Part shown: positions 1 through 7,160 of the stretch, piece by piece
How positions within the stretch are numbered: position 1 is the first letter of the stretch
Layout of the letters: each line of letters starts with the position of its first letter
From: Bacillota bacterium
Lineage (GTDB): Bacteria > Bacillota > Clostridia > Peptostreptococcales > Anaerovoracaceae
DNA length: 11,585 nucleotides
NCBI GenBank assembly: GCA_017515765.1
Contig: JAFWFF010000031.1
Location: 1-11,585, forward strand
Direction: 5' to 3'
Translations under genes and position numbers: made by a program
Notes under the pieces: generated by a model
Seen by the model: the letters and a program-made list of their open reading frames with translations, nothing else
Told to the model about the DNA's origin: nothing
Databases searched by the model: none

Positions 1-1
1 A

Positions 2-619
2 CGCTTCGGCTCTCTGATCACCAAAGAGACCGACTGCATAACGACTTTAGACGAGCCTTATCTGCCGCACGGAGGCCTTCAGGTCCTCTACGGCAATCTG
101 GCGCCGCTCTCGGCTGTGACGAAGCCCGGCGCCATCGCGCCGGAGGCGAGGCATTTCACCGGAAAGGCGAGATGTTTCGACTGCGAGGAGGACGCGAACC
201 GCGCTATCCTGAACGGGGAGATCGTTCCCGGGACTGTTGTGGTCATAAGATATGAGGGCCCGAAGGGCGGGCCGGGGATGCGCGAGATGTTCCGCGCAAT
301 GAAGTACATCAAGGGCCTCGGCCTCGCGGAGTCTGTCGCAGTCGTGACGGATGGCAGGTTCTCGGGTACCAACAACGGCTGTTTTGTCGGGCACGTGTCG
401 CCTGAGGCGGCTCAGGGAGGCCCGATAGCTGTGGTGGAAGACGGTGATGAGATAGAGATCGATACCGAGGGAGGAAGGCTCGTCCTTCACGTTCCGGACG
501 GTGTCATAGAGGCGAGGCTCGCGAAGTGGAAAGAACCCGCCCCGAAGTATACGCGCGGCCTGCTCGCCAGGTACGCCCGCGAGGTGAGCTCGGCCGCCGA
601 AGGAGCGGTGCTCGGATAA
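2..619 (+). CDS. ilvD: Dihydroxy-acid dehydratase-type protein (IlvD/Edd family), C-terminal part
   Basis: The reading frame is open from the window edge, so the 5' part is missing. About 205 codons remain of a family usually about 550-570 residues long. IlvD removes water from 2,3-dihydroxy acids using an Fe-S cluster, the penultimate step of valine/isoleucine synthesis. The remaining part is the C-terminal swivelling domain. It shows GGLQVLYGNLAP, then RYEGPKGGPGMREM, then TDGRFSGTNNG followed by GHVSPEA (the serine of RFSG is the family's catalytic base), and ends with KYTRGLLARYA and a VSSA-type tail. RYEGPKGGPGMREM resembles true IlvD more than pentonate dehydratases, which tend to have GPKGYPGMPE, or Edd. 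The cysteines of the Fe-S cluster lie upstream of the window. The gene converges on the catabolic operon and ends at the shared terminator, so it need not belong to that pathway. A sugar-acid dehydratase role remains possible. Confidence 0.85.
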   Translation, partial: RFGSLITKETDCITTLDEPYLPHGGLQVLYGNLAPLSAVTKPGAIAPEARHFTGKARCFDCEEDANRAILNGEIVPGTVVVIRYEGPKGGPGMREMFRAMKYIKGLGLAESVAVVTDGRFSGTNNGCFVGHVSPEAAQGGPIAVVEDGDEIEIDTEGGRLVLHVPDGVIEARLAKWKEPAPKYTRGLLARYAREVSSAAEGAVLG

Positions 620-647
620 GCCCGCAGCGAACAGAATGAGTAACAAA

Positions 648-682
648 GAAACGCCCCGGGCCTCTGCGGCCCGGGGCGTTTC
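648..682. terminator. Strong hairpin terminator between convergent genes
   Basis: A perfect 15-bp inverted repeat (648-662 with 668-682, core GCCCCGGGCC) encloses a 5-nt loop. It lies 28 nt after the dehydratase stop and 42 nt after the aldehyde dehydrogenase stop. Read on the minus strand, the stem runs into a T-rich stretch (TTTCTTTGTTA), as expected of an intrinsic terminator. On the plus strand the tail is only GTTTCGG, so termination for the dehydratase is probably weaker but plausible. It most likely serves both transcripts. Confidence 0.85.
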
Positions 683-724
683 GGAATCATAGAATGCTAA
701 AGACTGCTGTCTGCTGTTCTTTTG

Positions 725-2113
725 TTACTCCGCCCAGATCTCCTCGTCGGTCGGGACCTTGCGGCCTTCCATGAACTGGCCGATCTGGGAAACGTTGATG
801 AGGTGGGTCCATGTGAGGTTCTCGGAAAGGCTGTTGTTGCCCCAGGAACCGCAGCCGAGAGTGGTGGTCGGATTGAAGCCGTTGTAGAGGCTTCCGCCGG
901 CTCCGGTGGAGCTCGTCTGGTTCACGATCAGACGGCTTACGGTGAGGTGTTCTCCCGCGTATTTCACATGCTCGATATCGTTGGAGTGGAGGGCGGTGGT
1001 GTGGCCGCGTCCCTCGATGTCGAGGTCGGTCTGAGCGAGCTCGACGGCTTCTTCGAACGTGTCATAGGGCCATGCGATCATTACCGGGCACATCTTCTCG
1101 CGGCAGAGGGGCTCTTCCTTGCCGATGCAGCGCGGGCTGAGCAGGATCATGCGGGTGCCTTCCGGTACCTCGACTCCGGCGACCTCGGCGACCTTCTGTA
1201 CGCTCTGGCCTACGACCTTTCTGCTGATCGGTCCGCCGTTCGGGAAGATAGCCTCGGCAAATTTCGCGACGTCCTCTTTGTTGTCGATGTAGTATGCGCC
1301 GTTTGCCTTGAAAGCTGCGACGCCTTCATCGTACAGCTCGCGCGGGAAGAATACGCACTGCTCGCCGGAGCAGATGATGCCGTTATCAAAGATACGGCCT
1401 GCGATGATCTTCTTTGCCGCTGCGTCGAGGTCGACTCCGCGGTCGACGATGACCTGTACGTTTCCGGGGCCTACGCCGTGAGCGGGAGTCCCGCTGGAGT
1501 AGGCTGCCTTTACCATTCCGGATCCGCCTGTTGCGACTACCTGGTCGGCCTGGCTCATCATCTCGGCACTCATCTCGAGCGTGGGCTCTTCTACGGTCTG
1601 GATAAGGTCAACGGGAGCTCCGAGTCCCGCGAGCACTTCACGGAGCTTCTCGACGAGCTCGAAGTTCAGTTTCTTTACCGTGGGGTGCGGGGCCACTATG
1701 ATGGCATTGTGGCCCTTGAGGGCGAACATGGCGTTGCACATCGGGGTCACTACCGGGTTGGTCACCGGAGTCACCGCGCAGACCACGCCCTTCGGCTTGG
1801 CGACTTTGATGATGCCGGTCACGGGATCTTCGTCGATGATGCCGATGGACTTTTTGCCCTTCATGCTGTTCCAGATCATCTTGGATTTGCCGCGGCATTT
1901 GCCTACCTTGTCCTCATAGACGCCCATACGGCTCTCTTCGACTGCTCTCTTTGCGAGGTATTCGGCGTTGTCATAGACGTATTTGCCGATGGCGCGTACG
2001 ATCTCGTCCGTCTTTGCCTGATCGTAGTTCTCAAATTCGGCCATTGCCGCTCTGGCTTTCTTTATAAGTTCCGCCACCTCGGCGCGTGCTGCAAGTCTTG
2101 CTTCGTTTTCCAT
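725..2113 (-). CDS. CoA-acylating-type aldehyde dehydrogenase
   Basis: The protein is about 462 residues and cytoplasmic. It resembles the aldehyde dehydrogenase half of AdhE and the SucD, EutE/PduP and SauS enzymes, which oxidise an aldehyde to an acyl-CoA with NAD(P)+. Visible marks are PVTNPVVTPMCNAMFALKG near residues 116-134, PHPTVKK at 142-148, GGSGMVKAAYSSG at 196-208, the glycine-rich GVGPGN at 213-218, and the catalytic cysteine 248 in FDNGIICSGEQ. The C-terminal GCGSWGNNSLSENLTW is also typical. GVGPGN stands where hydrolytic aldehyde dehydrogenases carry their general-base glutamate, which favours the acylating type. I start at ATG 2113, about 8 nt after AAAGGG; an in-frame GTG at 2122 would add three residues but overlaps that site. 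It is the last gene of the operon. The aldehyde is unknown: succinate semialdehyde, sulfoacetaldehyde or another short aldehyde could fit. Confidence 0.88.
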   Translation of the reverse strand: MENEARLAARAEVAELIKKARAAMAEFENYDQAKTDEIVRAIGKYVYDNAEYLAKRAVEESRMGVYEDKVGKCRGKSKMIWNSMKGKKSIGIIDEDPVTGIIKVAKPKGVVCAVTPVTNPVVTPMCNAMFALKGHNAIIVAPHPTVKKLNFELVEKLREVLAGLGAPVDLIQTVEEPTLEMSAEMMSQADQVVATGGSGMVKAAYSSGTPAHGVGPGNVQVIVDRGVDLDAAAKKIIAGRIFDNGIICSGEQCVFFPRELYDEGVAAFKANGAYYIDNKEDVAKFAEAIFPNGGPISRKVVGQSVQKVAEVAGVEVPEGTRMILLSPRCIGKEEPLCREKMCPVMIAWPYDTFEEAVELAQTDLDIEGRGHTTALHSNDIEHVKYAGEHLTVSRLIVNQTSSTGAGGSLYNGFNPTTTLGCGSWGNNSLSENLTWTHLINVSQIGQFMEGRKVPTDEEIWAE

Positions 2114-2141
2114 GTTTTTCACCCTTTCTGATTATTACTTT

Positions 2142-3206
2142 CTATAATGACGTCAGTTCCGCGTTAACACCGTATTCTTCCTTAAGCGCCATCAGTTTTT
2201 CGATAACGCTGTCGGGCACCATTATGCCGTCCTCGGCCCTGCGTTTGGCTGTGCCGGCTTCGATCTCTCCGGGGAAGCAGAGCGGGAAGGCTCCGTCGAC
2301 TACCGGTGCTGCCTCCAGGTACTCATGATAGTATTTCATGTGTTCCTGCATCTCTTCCTTCGTAAGGAAGGCGGAGATGTCTATCGCGATCATCATGTGG
2401 CCGGTGAGGCCGGGCTCTGTCGGGTTGCGGTACATGCTCTTTATCTTGTCGAGGAACACGCCGCCGGTCAGAAGTCCGGACAGGATATCGACCACATAAG
2501 CCAGGCCGAGGCCCTTGAATCCGGAGATCGGAAGCAGGAAGCCCTTCAGCGCCTCTTCGGGATCATCGGTCGGATTGCCGTTCACGTCGGCGGCCCATCC
2601 GAAGGGGATCTTCTCGCCCTTCGCGGCTGCGAAACGGAGCTTTCCTTCGGCAACTACCGAGAGCGACATATCCAGCATGAAGGGATGGTCGCTGTAAGTC
2701 GGGATGCCTACCGCGATCGGGTTGTTTCCGACCAGTTTCTTTTTGGCGCCCGGGGCGGTGATGAGCGGGGGAACGTCAGTGATGGCGATGCCGATCATGT
2801 CGTTGTCGACCGCCATCTGGGCGTATGCCGCCGCGGCTCCGAAGTGGTTGCTGTTCTTTACTCCGCCGATACCGACACCGCAGGAGCGGGCGTTCTCGAT
2901 CGCGTGCTCCATAGCCAGCTTGGCGCCGACGCATCCTGCCGCCGCGTCTGCGTCGACGAGGGTGATGGCCTTAGCGAGCTGCTCTGTTTTGATGTTCGGC
3001 CTTACGTTTATCGCTCCGCATTTCATGCGGTCGACGTAGTTCGGAACGCGCAGCACGCCGTGGGAGTCGATGCCGCGGAGGTTTGCCATCACGATGGTGT
3101 CGGCGTACCATGCTGCGTCTTCAGCGGGCATTCCGGCTTTTTCAAAGAGTTCGCAGACGAATGCTTTGAGCACTTCTGCGCGGTAGATCTTATTGTTGTC
3201 TGCCAT
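2142..3206 (-). CDS. LDH2/MDH2-family 2-hydroxyacid dehydrogenase (AllD/DlgD/ComC type)
   Basis: The 354-residue protein is full length for the family that includes malate/L-lactate dehydrogenase type 2, ureidoglycolate dehydrogenase (AllD), diketogulonate reductase (DlgD/YiaK) and (R)-sulfolactate dehydrogenase (ComC). These interconvert 2-hydroxy and 2-keto acids with NAD(P)H, using a fold unlike the Rossmann dehydrogenases. Seen here are RGIDSHGVLRVPNYVDR at residues 44-60 with the conserved histidine 49, NSNHFG at 118-123 with histidine 121, TAPGAKKKLVGNNPIAVGIP at 150-169, and LDMSLSVVAEGKL at 178-190. The family motifs do not reveal the substrate. The gene starts 18 nt after the D-2-hydroxyacid dehydrogenase stop and is followed after 28 nt by the aldehyde dehydrogenase, so co-transcription is nearly certain. 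Its neighbour acts on the same chemical class but usually with the opposite handedness. Confidence 0.9.
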   Translation of the reverse strand: MADNNKIYRAEVLKAFVCELFEKAGMPAEDAAWYADTIVMANLRGIDSHGVLRVPNYVDRMKCGAINVRPNIKTEQLAKAITLVDADAAAGCVGAKLAMEHAIENARSCGVGIGGVKNSNHFGAAAAYAQMAVDNDMIGIAITDVPPLITAPGAKKKLVGNNPIAVGIPTYSDHPFMLDMSLSVVAEGKLRFAAAKGEKIPFGWAADVNGNPTDDPEEALKGFLLPISGFKGLGLAYVVDILSGLLTGGVFLDKIKSMYRNPTEPGLTGHMMIAIDISAFLTKEEMQEHMKYYHEYLEAAPVVDGAFPLCFPGEIEAGTAKRRAEDGIMVPDSVIEKLMALKEEYGVNAELTSL

Positions 3207-3224
3207 GTGAATTCGCCTTCTTTC

Positions 3225-4178
3225 CTAAAGTACGTCTTTGTTCACGCAGAACTCGGGTTCTCTTCCTTCCAGTACCGCGTCGATACCTTTGGCGACGTTG
3301 ATGGACATCCGGCGCCTGGCGTCTTCGCTGATCCCCGCGGTATGCGGCGAGAGGAGGACGTTGTCCAGATGGTAGAGCGGGTGATCAAAGTTCGGCGGTT
3401 CGGGAGTGAACGCGTCGAGCGCGGCAGCGGCGAGCTTCCCGGTGGAGAGGGCCTCATAGAGGGCGTCTTCGTCTACCAGTACGCCGCGCGCGAAGTTGAT
3501 CAGCATCGCGGTCGGCTTCATCAAAGCCAGGGTGTCGCGGTTTATGACCTTCTCGTTCTCTTTGGTCCCCGGCATGTGCAGGGAGACGACGTCCGCCTGC
3601 GAGATGAGCTCCTCGAACGTCGCGGCATACTCATATCCCGCGGACCTGATCGTCTCTTCGGTGAGGAAGGGGTCGAATACCACGACCTTCATCTTAAGGG
3701 CGGTCGCGATCTCCGCGACGTGCCTGCCTATGCGGCCGAGGCCTGCTACGGCGATCGTTCTGCCTTCCGCGTCGAAGAATCCGCCGCCGTCGCGGCATTT
3801 CCAGTCGCCTGCGTGCATCGCGCGGTCGAAATAGCTGATCTTCTTCAGCATGGCTCCCATGGCGAAGATCGTATGCTCGGCGACCGAGATGCTGTTCGCC
3901 GGACCTGTGGTGAGGACCGCGATCTTTCTGGCGCTCGCGGCTTCAACGTCTATGTTGTCGACTCCGACGCCGTTCTTGGCGATGGCTTCGAGCTTCTCGC
4001 CTGCGGCGATTATGTCTTTGTCGACCACGGTGAGGCGGGTGACTATCGCGGAGGCGTCTTTGACCGCCTCTAGGAGGAATTCCTTATCCTCGTTCTCGGG
4101 GCAGACGACGTCATATTTCTCGCGAAGCATATCCATCCCGGCAGGGTGGATCTTCTGGATGTAAAGTACTTTCTTCAT
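3225..4178 (-). CDS. D-isomer-specific 2-hydroxyacid dehydrogenase (PGDH-like, no ACT domain)
   Basis: The 317-residue Rossmann enzyme reduces 2-keto acids or oxidises 2-hydroxy acids with NAD(H). The NAD-binding loop GLGRIG is at residues 146-151. Aspartate 169, at the end of the next strand (VVVFDP), suggests NAD rather than NADP. The catalytic set is complete: arginine 231 in NFARG, glutamate 260 in FTPEPP, histidine 279 in LSPHTAG. There is no C-terminal regulatory domain, so it is not a full-length SerA of the long type. Candidates by family are hydroxypyruvate/glyoxylate reductase, a D-lactate-type enzyme, or (S)-sulfolactate dehydrogenase (SlcC). Its start codon overlaps the tctA stop by one base (TAATG), which implies translational coupling; the AGGAGG site lies inside the tctA end with a long spacer of about 12 nt. 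Confidence 0.9.
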   Translation of the reverse strand: MKKVLYIQKIHPAGMDMLREKYDVVCPENEDKEFLLEAVKDASAIVTRLTVVDKDIIAAGEKLEAIAKNGVGVDNIDVEAASARKIAVLTTGPANSISVAEHTIFAMGAMLKKISYFDRAMHAGDWKCRDGGGFFDAEGRTIAVAGLGRIGRHVAEIATALKMKVVVFDPFLTEETIRSAGYEYAATFEELISQADVVSLHMPGTKENEKVINRDTLALMKPTAMLINFARGVLVDEDALYEALSTGKLAAAALDAFTPEPPNFDHPLYHLDNVLLSPHTAGISEDARRRMSINVAKGIDAVLEGREPEFCVNKDVL

Positions 4179-5710
4179 TATTCGTCATCGCCTCCTGCTT
4201 CGGCTGCCGCTTCAGCAGCTGTTTCGGGTATTGCGGCAGCTGCCTTCCTCTCTTTGTTCCAGTTGATGACCCATCTGATGATCGGGAAGAGGAACGCCGC
4301 GATGCTTATGATGAGCAGCACGCAGCAGATCGGGTGGGTGAAGAATACTGTCCAGTCGCCCATGGCTTGCTGCATCGCGCGCCGGAAGTTGGCTTCTACG
4401 GTCTTTCCGAGGATCAGGCCGAGGAGGATGGGCGGTACGGGGTATCCGGTCTTCTGGAAGAAGTATCCGAAGACGCCCATGATCAGAGCGCACTTGATAT
4501 CGAAGGAGTATCCGCGGACCGCGAAGGCGCCTATGCAGCAGAGCGAGAGGACTATCGACATCAGGACGCTCTCGGGAACCTTAAGGATCCTGAGGAAGGC
4601 TCTGACGCAGACGAGTCCAAGGAAGCACATCGCGATATTGGCGAAGATCATCAGGATGTAGATGCCTGTCGCTACTTCTGGACGGTTGACGAAGAGCATG
4701 GGTCCGGGGGTGATGCCCTGGAGCATGAGGGCTCCGAGCAAAACTGCCGTTACCGTGTCTCCCGGGACGCCCAGGGCGAGCAGCGGGATCAAAGCTCCGC
4801 CTGTAACCGCGTTGTTGGCGACTTCGGAAGCGACTACACCGTTCGGGTTGCCTTCTCCGAATGAGTCGGGTTCCTTGGACGCTCGCTTGGCTTCGTTATA
4901 GCTCATCCAGGACGCTGTGCCGCCGCCGGTCGCCGGAATTATTCCGACAACGGTGCCGATGACTGCGGAGCGGATGAAGTTGACCGGGTATTTAACGAAG
5001 AATCTGAAGAGGTTCTCGCTCTTGCCTTCGTAGTGGGCGACCTCGCGTCTGACCTTGGGTTTGACGGAATCGCCGATGTTGGAGAGCACTTCGGATATGG
5101 CGAAGAGTCCTACCAGCGCGGTAACGATCTCGATGCCTGCCATCATACGGACGTTGCCGAGAGTGAAACGCGGCGTTCCGGTGATGGAGTCGATGCCTAT
5201 GGTGGAGAGCATGAATCCCAGCATGGCGGAGATGATGCCCTTCATCGGGTTCTTGGCGGCGAGCGAGGTGACCATGCTCATTCCGAAGATACCTACTGCG
5301 AAGTACTCGGGAGCGCCGAAACGCAGAGCAAATTTCGCCAGGGCGCCGGCCGCGAACGAAAGCACTATGCAGCTGAAGATGCCGCCCCAGAAGGATCCGA
5401 TCGTAGCCAGGGAGAGCGCTTCACGCGCGCGCCCGGCTTTGGTCATCGGATAGCCGTCAAGTACCGTAGCGGCAGCTGCCGGGGTACCGGGCGTCCTGAT
5501 GAGTATCGCGGTGATCGAGCCGCCGTATATGCCTCCGCAGTATACGCCGAGCAAAAGTGCCATCGAGTTGATGATGTCCATGCCGAAGGTGAACGGCATG
5601 AGCAGCGCTACGCCCATCGTTGCCGAAAGACCGGGGAGGAATCCGAAGATTATGCCTGCGGTGGTGCCGACAAATACGAGTATGATAGTTGTCGCTGTCA
5701 TTCCTAACAT
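4178..5710 (-). CDS. tctA: Tripartite tricarboxylate transporter, large membrane subunit TctA
   Basis: The 510-residue integral membrane protein forms the translocation channel of a TTT secondary transporter, which takes up carboxylates delivered by the binding protein TctC. Family signatures are clear: an N-terminal GIIFGFLPGLSATMG at residues 19-33, GGSITAILIRTPGTPAAAAT at 63-82 followed by VLDGYP, and in the second half a corresponding IIPATGGGTASWMSYNEA and GVPGDTVTAVLLGALMLQG. About ten or more hydrophobic segments are visible. The tail after the last membrane segment is rich in alanine and glutamate and probably cytoplasmic. The start at 5710 follows a GGGAGGTG ribosome site with 8 nt spacing and lies 15 nt after the tctB stop. 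The stop overlaps the next gene's ATG. Substrate specificity cannot be read from the sequence. Confidence 0.96.
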   Translation of the reverse strand: MLGMTATTIILVFVGTTAGIIFGFLPGLSATMGVALLMPFTFGMDIINSMALLLGVYCGGIYGGSITAILIRTPGTPAAAATVLDGYPMTKAGRAREALSLATIGSFWGGIFSCIVLSFAAGALAKFALRFGAPEYFAVGIFGMSMVTSLAAKNPMKGIISAMLGFMLSTIGIDSITGTPRFTLGNVRMMAGIEIVTALVGLFAISEVLSNIGDSVKPKVRREVAHYEGKSENLFRFFVKYPVNFIRSAVIGTVVGIIPATGGGTASWMSYNEAKRASKEPDSFGEGNPNGVVASEVANNAVTGGALIPLLALGVPGDTVTAVLLGALMLQGITPGPMLFVNRPEVATGIYILMIFANIAMCFLGLVCVRAFLRILKVPESVLMSIVLSLCCIGAFAVRGYSFDIKCALIMGVFGYFFQKTGYPVPPILLGLILGKTVEANFRRAMQQAMGDWTVFFTHPICCVLLIISIAAFLFPIIRWVINWNKERKAAAAIPETAAEAAAEAGGDDE

Positions 5711-5725
5711 CTCTCAGCACCTCCC

Positions 5726-6205
5726 TTACAGGAACCAGAGGCCCGGAAGCGATACCAGGAGGACGTATTTGAATACCGCGTAGAGTACTGCGGTAACTCC
5801 TACAGGCAGGGCGACGAGCCGGATCCAGTTTCGTTCCCCGAAAAGCCAGAGCGCGATGAAGACAAGGATGATATTGCTTACGATGTAGCCGAGGTAGTCG
5901 ATCACAAAAGCGTAAGCGAATATGATGGCCATCATCAGGATGGAGATCTTAAGGCTCTTGATGTCAAGAGGATCCTTCTCTGCCTCTGCCGCCTTGAGGG
6001 CGTTGCGTATCTCGAGGATAAGTACGATGGCGTTGCATATAATGAACAGGGTCAGAATGAATTTCGGCAGGGTAGCAGTGGTGCCCCACGTACTCTGATC
6101 GCCTGTCTTGCCGGTGCCGAGCTGATTGGCGAGATGGAGCCAGAAGCCTCCGATCGCTATAAGCACGACACTGACAAATATTTTCATGTTCAGCAGTCTT
6201 TTCAT
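5726..6205 (-). CDS. tctB: Tripartite tricarboxylate transporter, small membrane subunit TctB
   Basis: The 159-residue protein has four hydrophobic segments, at roughly residues 8-27, 48-66, 86-102 and 108-155 (the last stretch holds one or two helices). This is the usual build of the small TctB/DUF1468 subunit. A charged cytoplasmic-type linker (KAAEAEKDPLDIKSLK) separates the second and third segments, as in the family. It pairs with TctA in the membrane. The ATG at 6205 follows an AAGGGA site, 12 nt after the dehydrogenase stop. TctB sequences are poorly conserved, so the call rests on size, topology and the position directly upstream of tctA. Confidence 0.93.
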   Translation of the reverse strand: MKRLLNMKIFVSVVLIAIGGFWLHLANQLGTGKTGDQSTWGTTATLPKFILTLFIICNAIVLILEIRNALKAAEAEKDPLDIKSLKISILMMAIIFAYAFVIDYLGYIVSNIILVFIALWLFGERNWIRLVALPVGVTAVLYAVFKYVLLVSLPGLWFL

Positions 6206-6217
6206 AGGATTTCCCTT

Positions 6218-7009
6218 CTACCACAGAGCGCCTTCCGCTCGGTAGGCGTAATGCGGATTCTGTGTCGCAAATTTTGCGCCGGTGATCTGGAGGCTCGTGC
6301 CGCTGATGTAGCCTGCGGCTTCCGAAGCGAGGAAGAGGTAGCCTCCGATCATGTCGTCAGGAGAAGCGAGGCGCTTCATGGAGATCGCGCTGACAAGGCG
6401 GTCCCAGTTCTTCTCGCAGTTGTCGCGGGTGAGCTCGGTGACCGTCATGCCGGGCTGGATGCTGACGACACGGATGTGATCCCCGGCCAGTTCAGACGCG
6501 AAAACGCGCGTCAGCTGCTCCACGGCGCCTTTGGTCGCGCTGTAGAGCGAGATCCCGCTGGTCGGGATGGTCGCGGTAAAAGATGATGTGTTGATGATGA
6601 CTCCGCCTCCGGTCTTCTTCATGACCTCTGAAGCGAAGGCGCATCCGAAGAATACGGACTTGAGGTTGGTGTCGACTACCCGGTAGAAATCCTCTTCCGT
6701 GAATTGCTGGAAGGGCTTGCGGCACTGGGCGCCGGCGTTGTTGATGAAGACGTCGAGCCTTCCGTATGTCTTTTCGACGTTCTCGACGAAGCCTTTCAGC
6801 TGTTCGTTGTTGGAGACGTCTACGCTTTCGCCGTAGAGTTCAAAGCCCTCCTGGGCGAACTTTTCTTTCAATGCGTCGATCTTTGCCATGCTGCGGCCGC
6901 AGACGGCGACTTTGCTGCCTTCTCTTGCGAAAGCCAGGGCGACTGCTTCACCGATCCCTGCGGTGCCGCCGGTAATGGCAACTACCTTATCCTTCAGCTT
7001 AAGATCCAT
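6218..7009 (-). CDS. Short-chain dehydrogenase/reductase (classical SDR)
   Basis: The 263-residue protein is a classical SDR, oxidising or reducing a hydroxyl/keto group with NAD(P). The cofactor motif GGTAGIG lies at residues 14-20, NNAG at 90-93, and the active site comprises serine 143 (in NTSSF), tyrosine 156 and lysine 160 (YSATK). Arginine 39 in VCGRS, just after the second strand, hints at NADP preference, though this is not decisive. The C-terminal GTSLQITGAKFA resembles gluconate or deoxygluconate dehydrogenases, but substrate cannot be assigned. The gene sits between tctC and tctB, splitting the transporter genes, so it most likely acts on the imported compound or an early product. 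The ATG at 7009 follows a purine-rich site (AGAGGAAG). Confidence 0.93.
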   Translation of the reverse strand: MDLKLKDKVVAITGGTAGIGEAVALAFAREGSKVAVCGRSMAKIDALKEKFAQEGFELYGESVDVSNNEQLKGFVENVEKTYGRLDVFINNAGAQCRKPFQQFTEEDFYRVVDTNLKSVFFGCAFASEVMKKTGGGVIINTSSFTATIPTSGISLYSATKGAVEQLTRVFASELAGDHIRVVSIQPGMTVTELTRDNCEKNWDRLVSAISMKRLASPDDMIGGYLFLASEAAGYISGTSLQITGAKFATQNPHYAYRAEGALW

Positions 7010-7047
7010 ATCGTTCTTCCTCTTCTTTCTTCCGGAATCTTCTCTCC

Positions 7048-7069
7048 GGATCCCGCAGGTCGGGATTCC
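7048..7069 (-). other. Small hairpin in the tctC-SDR spacer
   Basis: TCCCG (7051-7055) pairs with CGGGA (7061-7065) around a 5-nt CAGGT loop, and flanking GGA/TTCC can extend the stem with a small bulge. It lies between the larger hairpin at 7077-7114 and the SDR start. It may help protect or set the processed 5' end of the downstream message. This is a weak structure and no function is shown. Confidence 0.35.
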
Positions 7070-7076
7070 TTAGAAA

Positions 7077-7114
7077 GATATCCCCCCACCGCTTTGCAGG
7101 GGCGGGGGGATATC
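7077..7114 (-). terminator. Intra-operon hairpin after tctC (attenuator or mRNA 3' stabiliser)
   Basis: GATATCCCCCC (7077-7087) pairs perfectly with GGGGGGATATC (7104-7114). After one A/C mismatch, two more C-G pairs extend the stem (7089-7090 with 7101-7102), leaving a loop of about 10 nt. On the minus strand it is followed by TTTCTAAGG, a short T stretch only, so read-through is likely. It begins 47 nt after the tctC stop. Such a partial terminator after a binding-protein gene commonly keeps that protein more abundant than the membrane subunits downstream. Confidence 0.7.
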
Positions 7115-7160
7115 CAGTTGTTCTTAAAGATTCAGATCAGTACTTCTTCAGACGGCTCTA

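Noticed and set aside
722..2131. A 469-residue open frame on the plus strand opposite the aldehyde dehydrogenase gene.
   Set aside because: It mirrors the real gene almost exactly. The translation has no recognisable family motif, and long antisense frames are common in GC-biased coding DNA. The minus-strand product has clear catalytic motifs.
2325..4073. A 582-residue plus-strand open frame spanning two dehydrogenase genes.
   Set aside because: Its composition is low-hydrophobic and rich in Arg, Asp, Val and His, as in shadow translations. No motif is seen, and both minus-strand genes under it are complete with conserved active sites.
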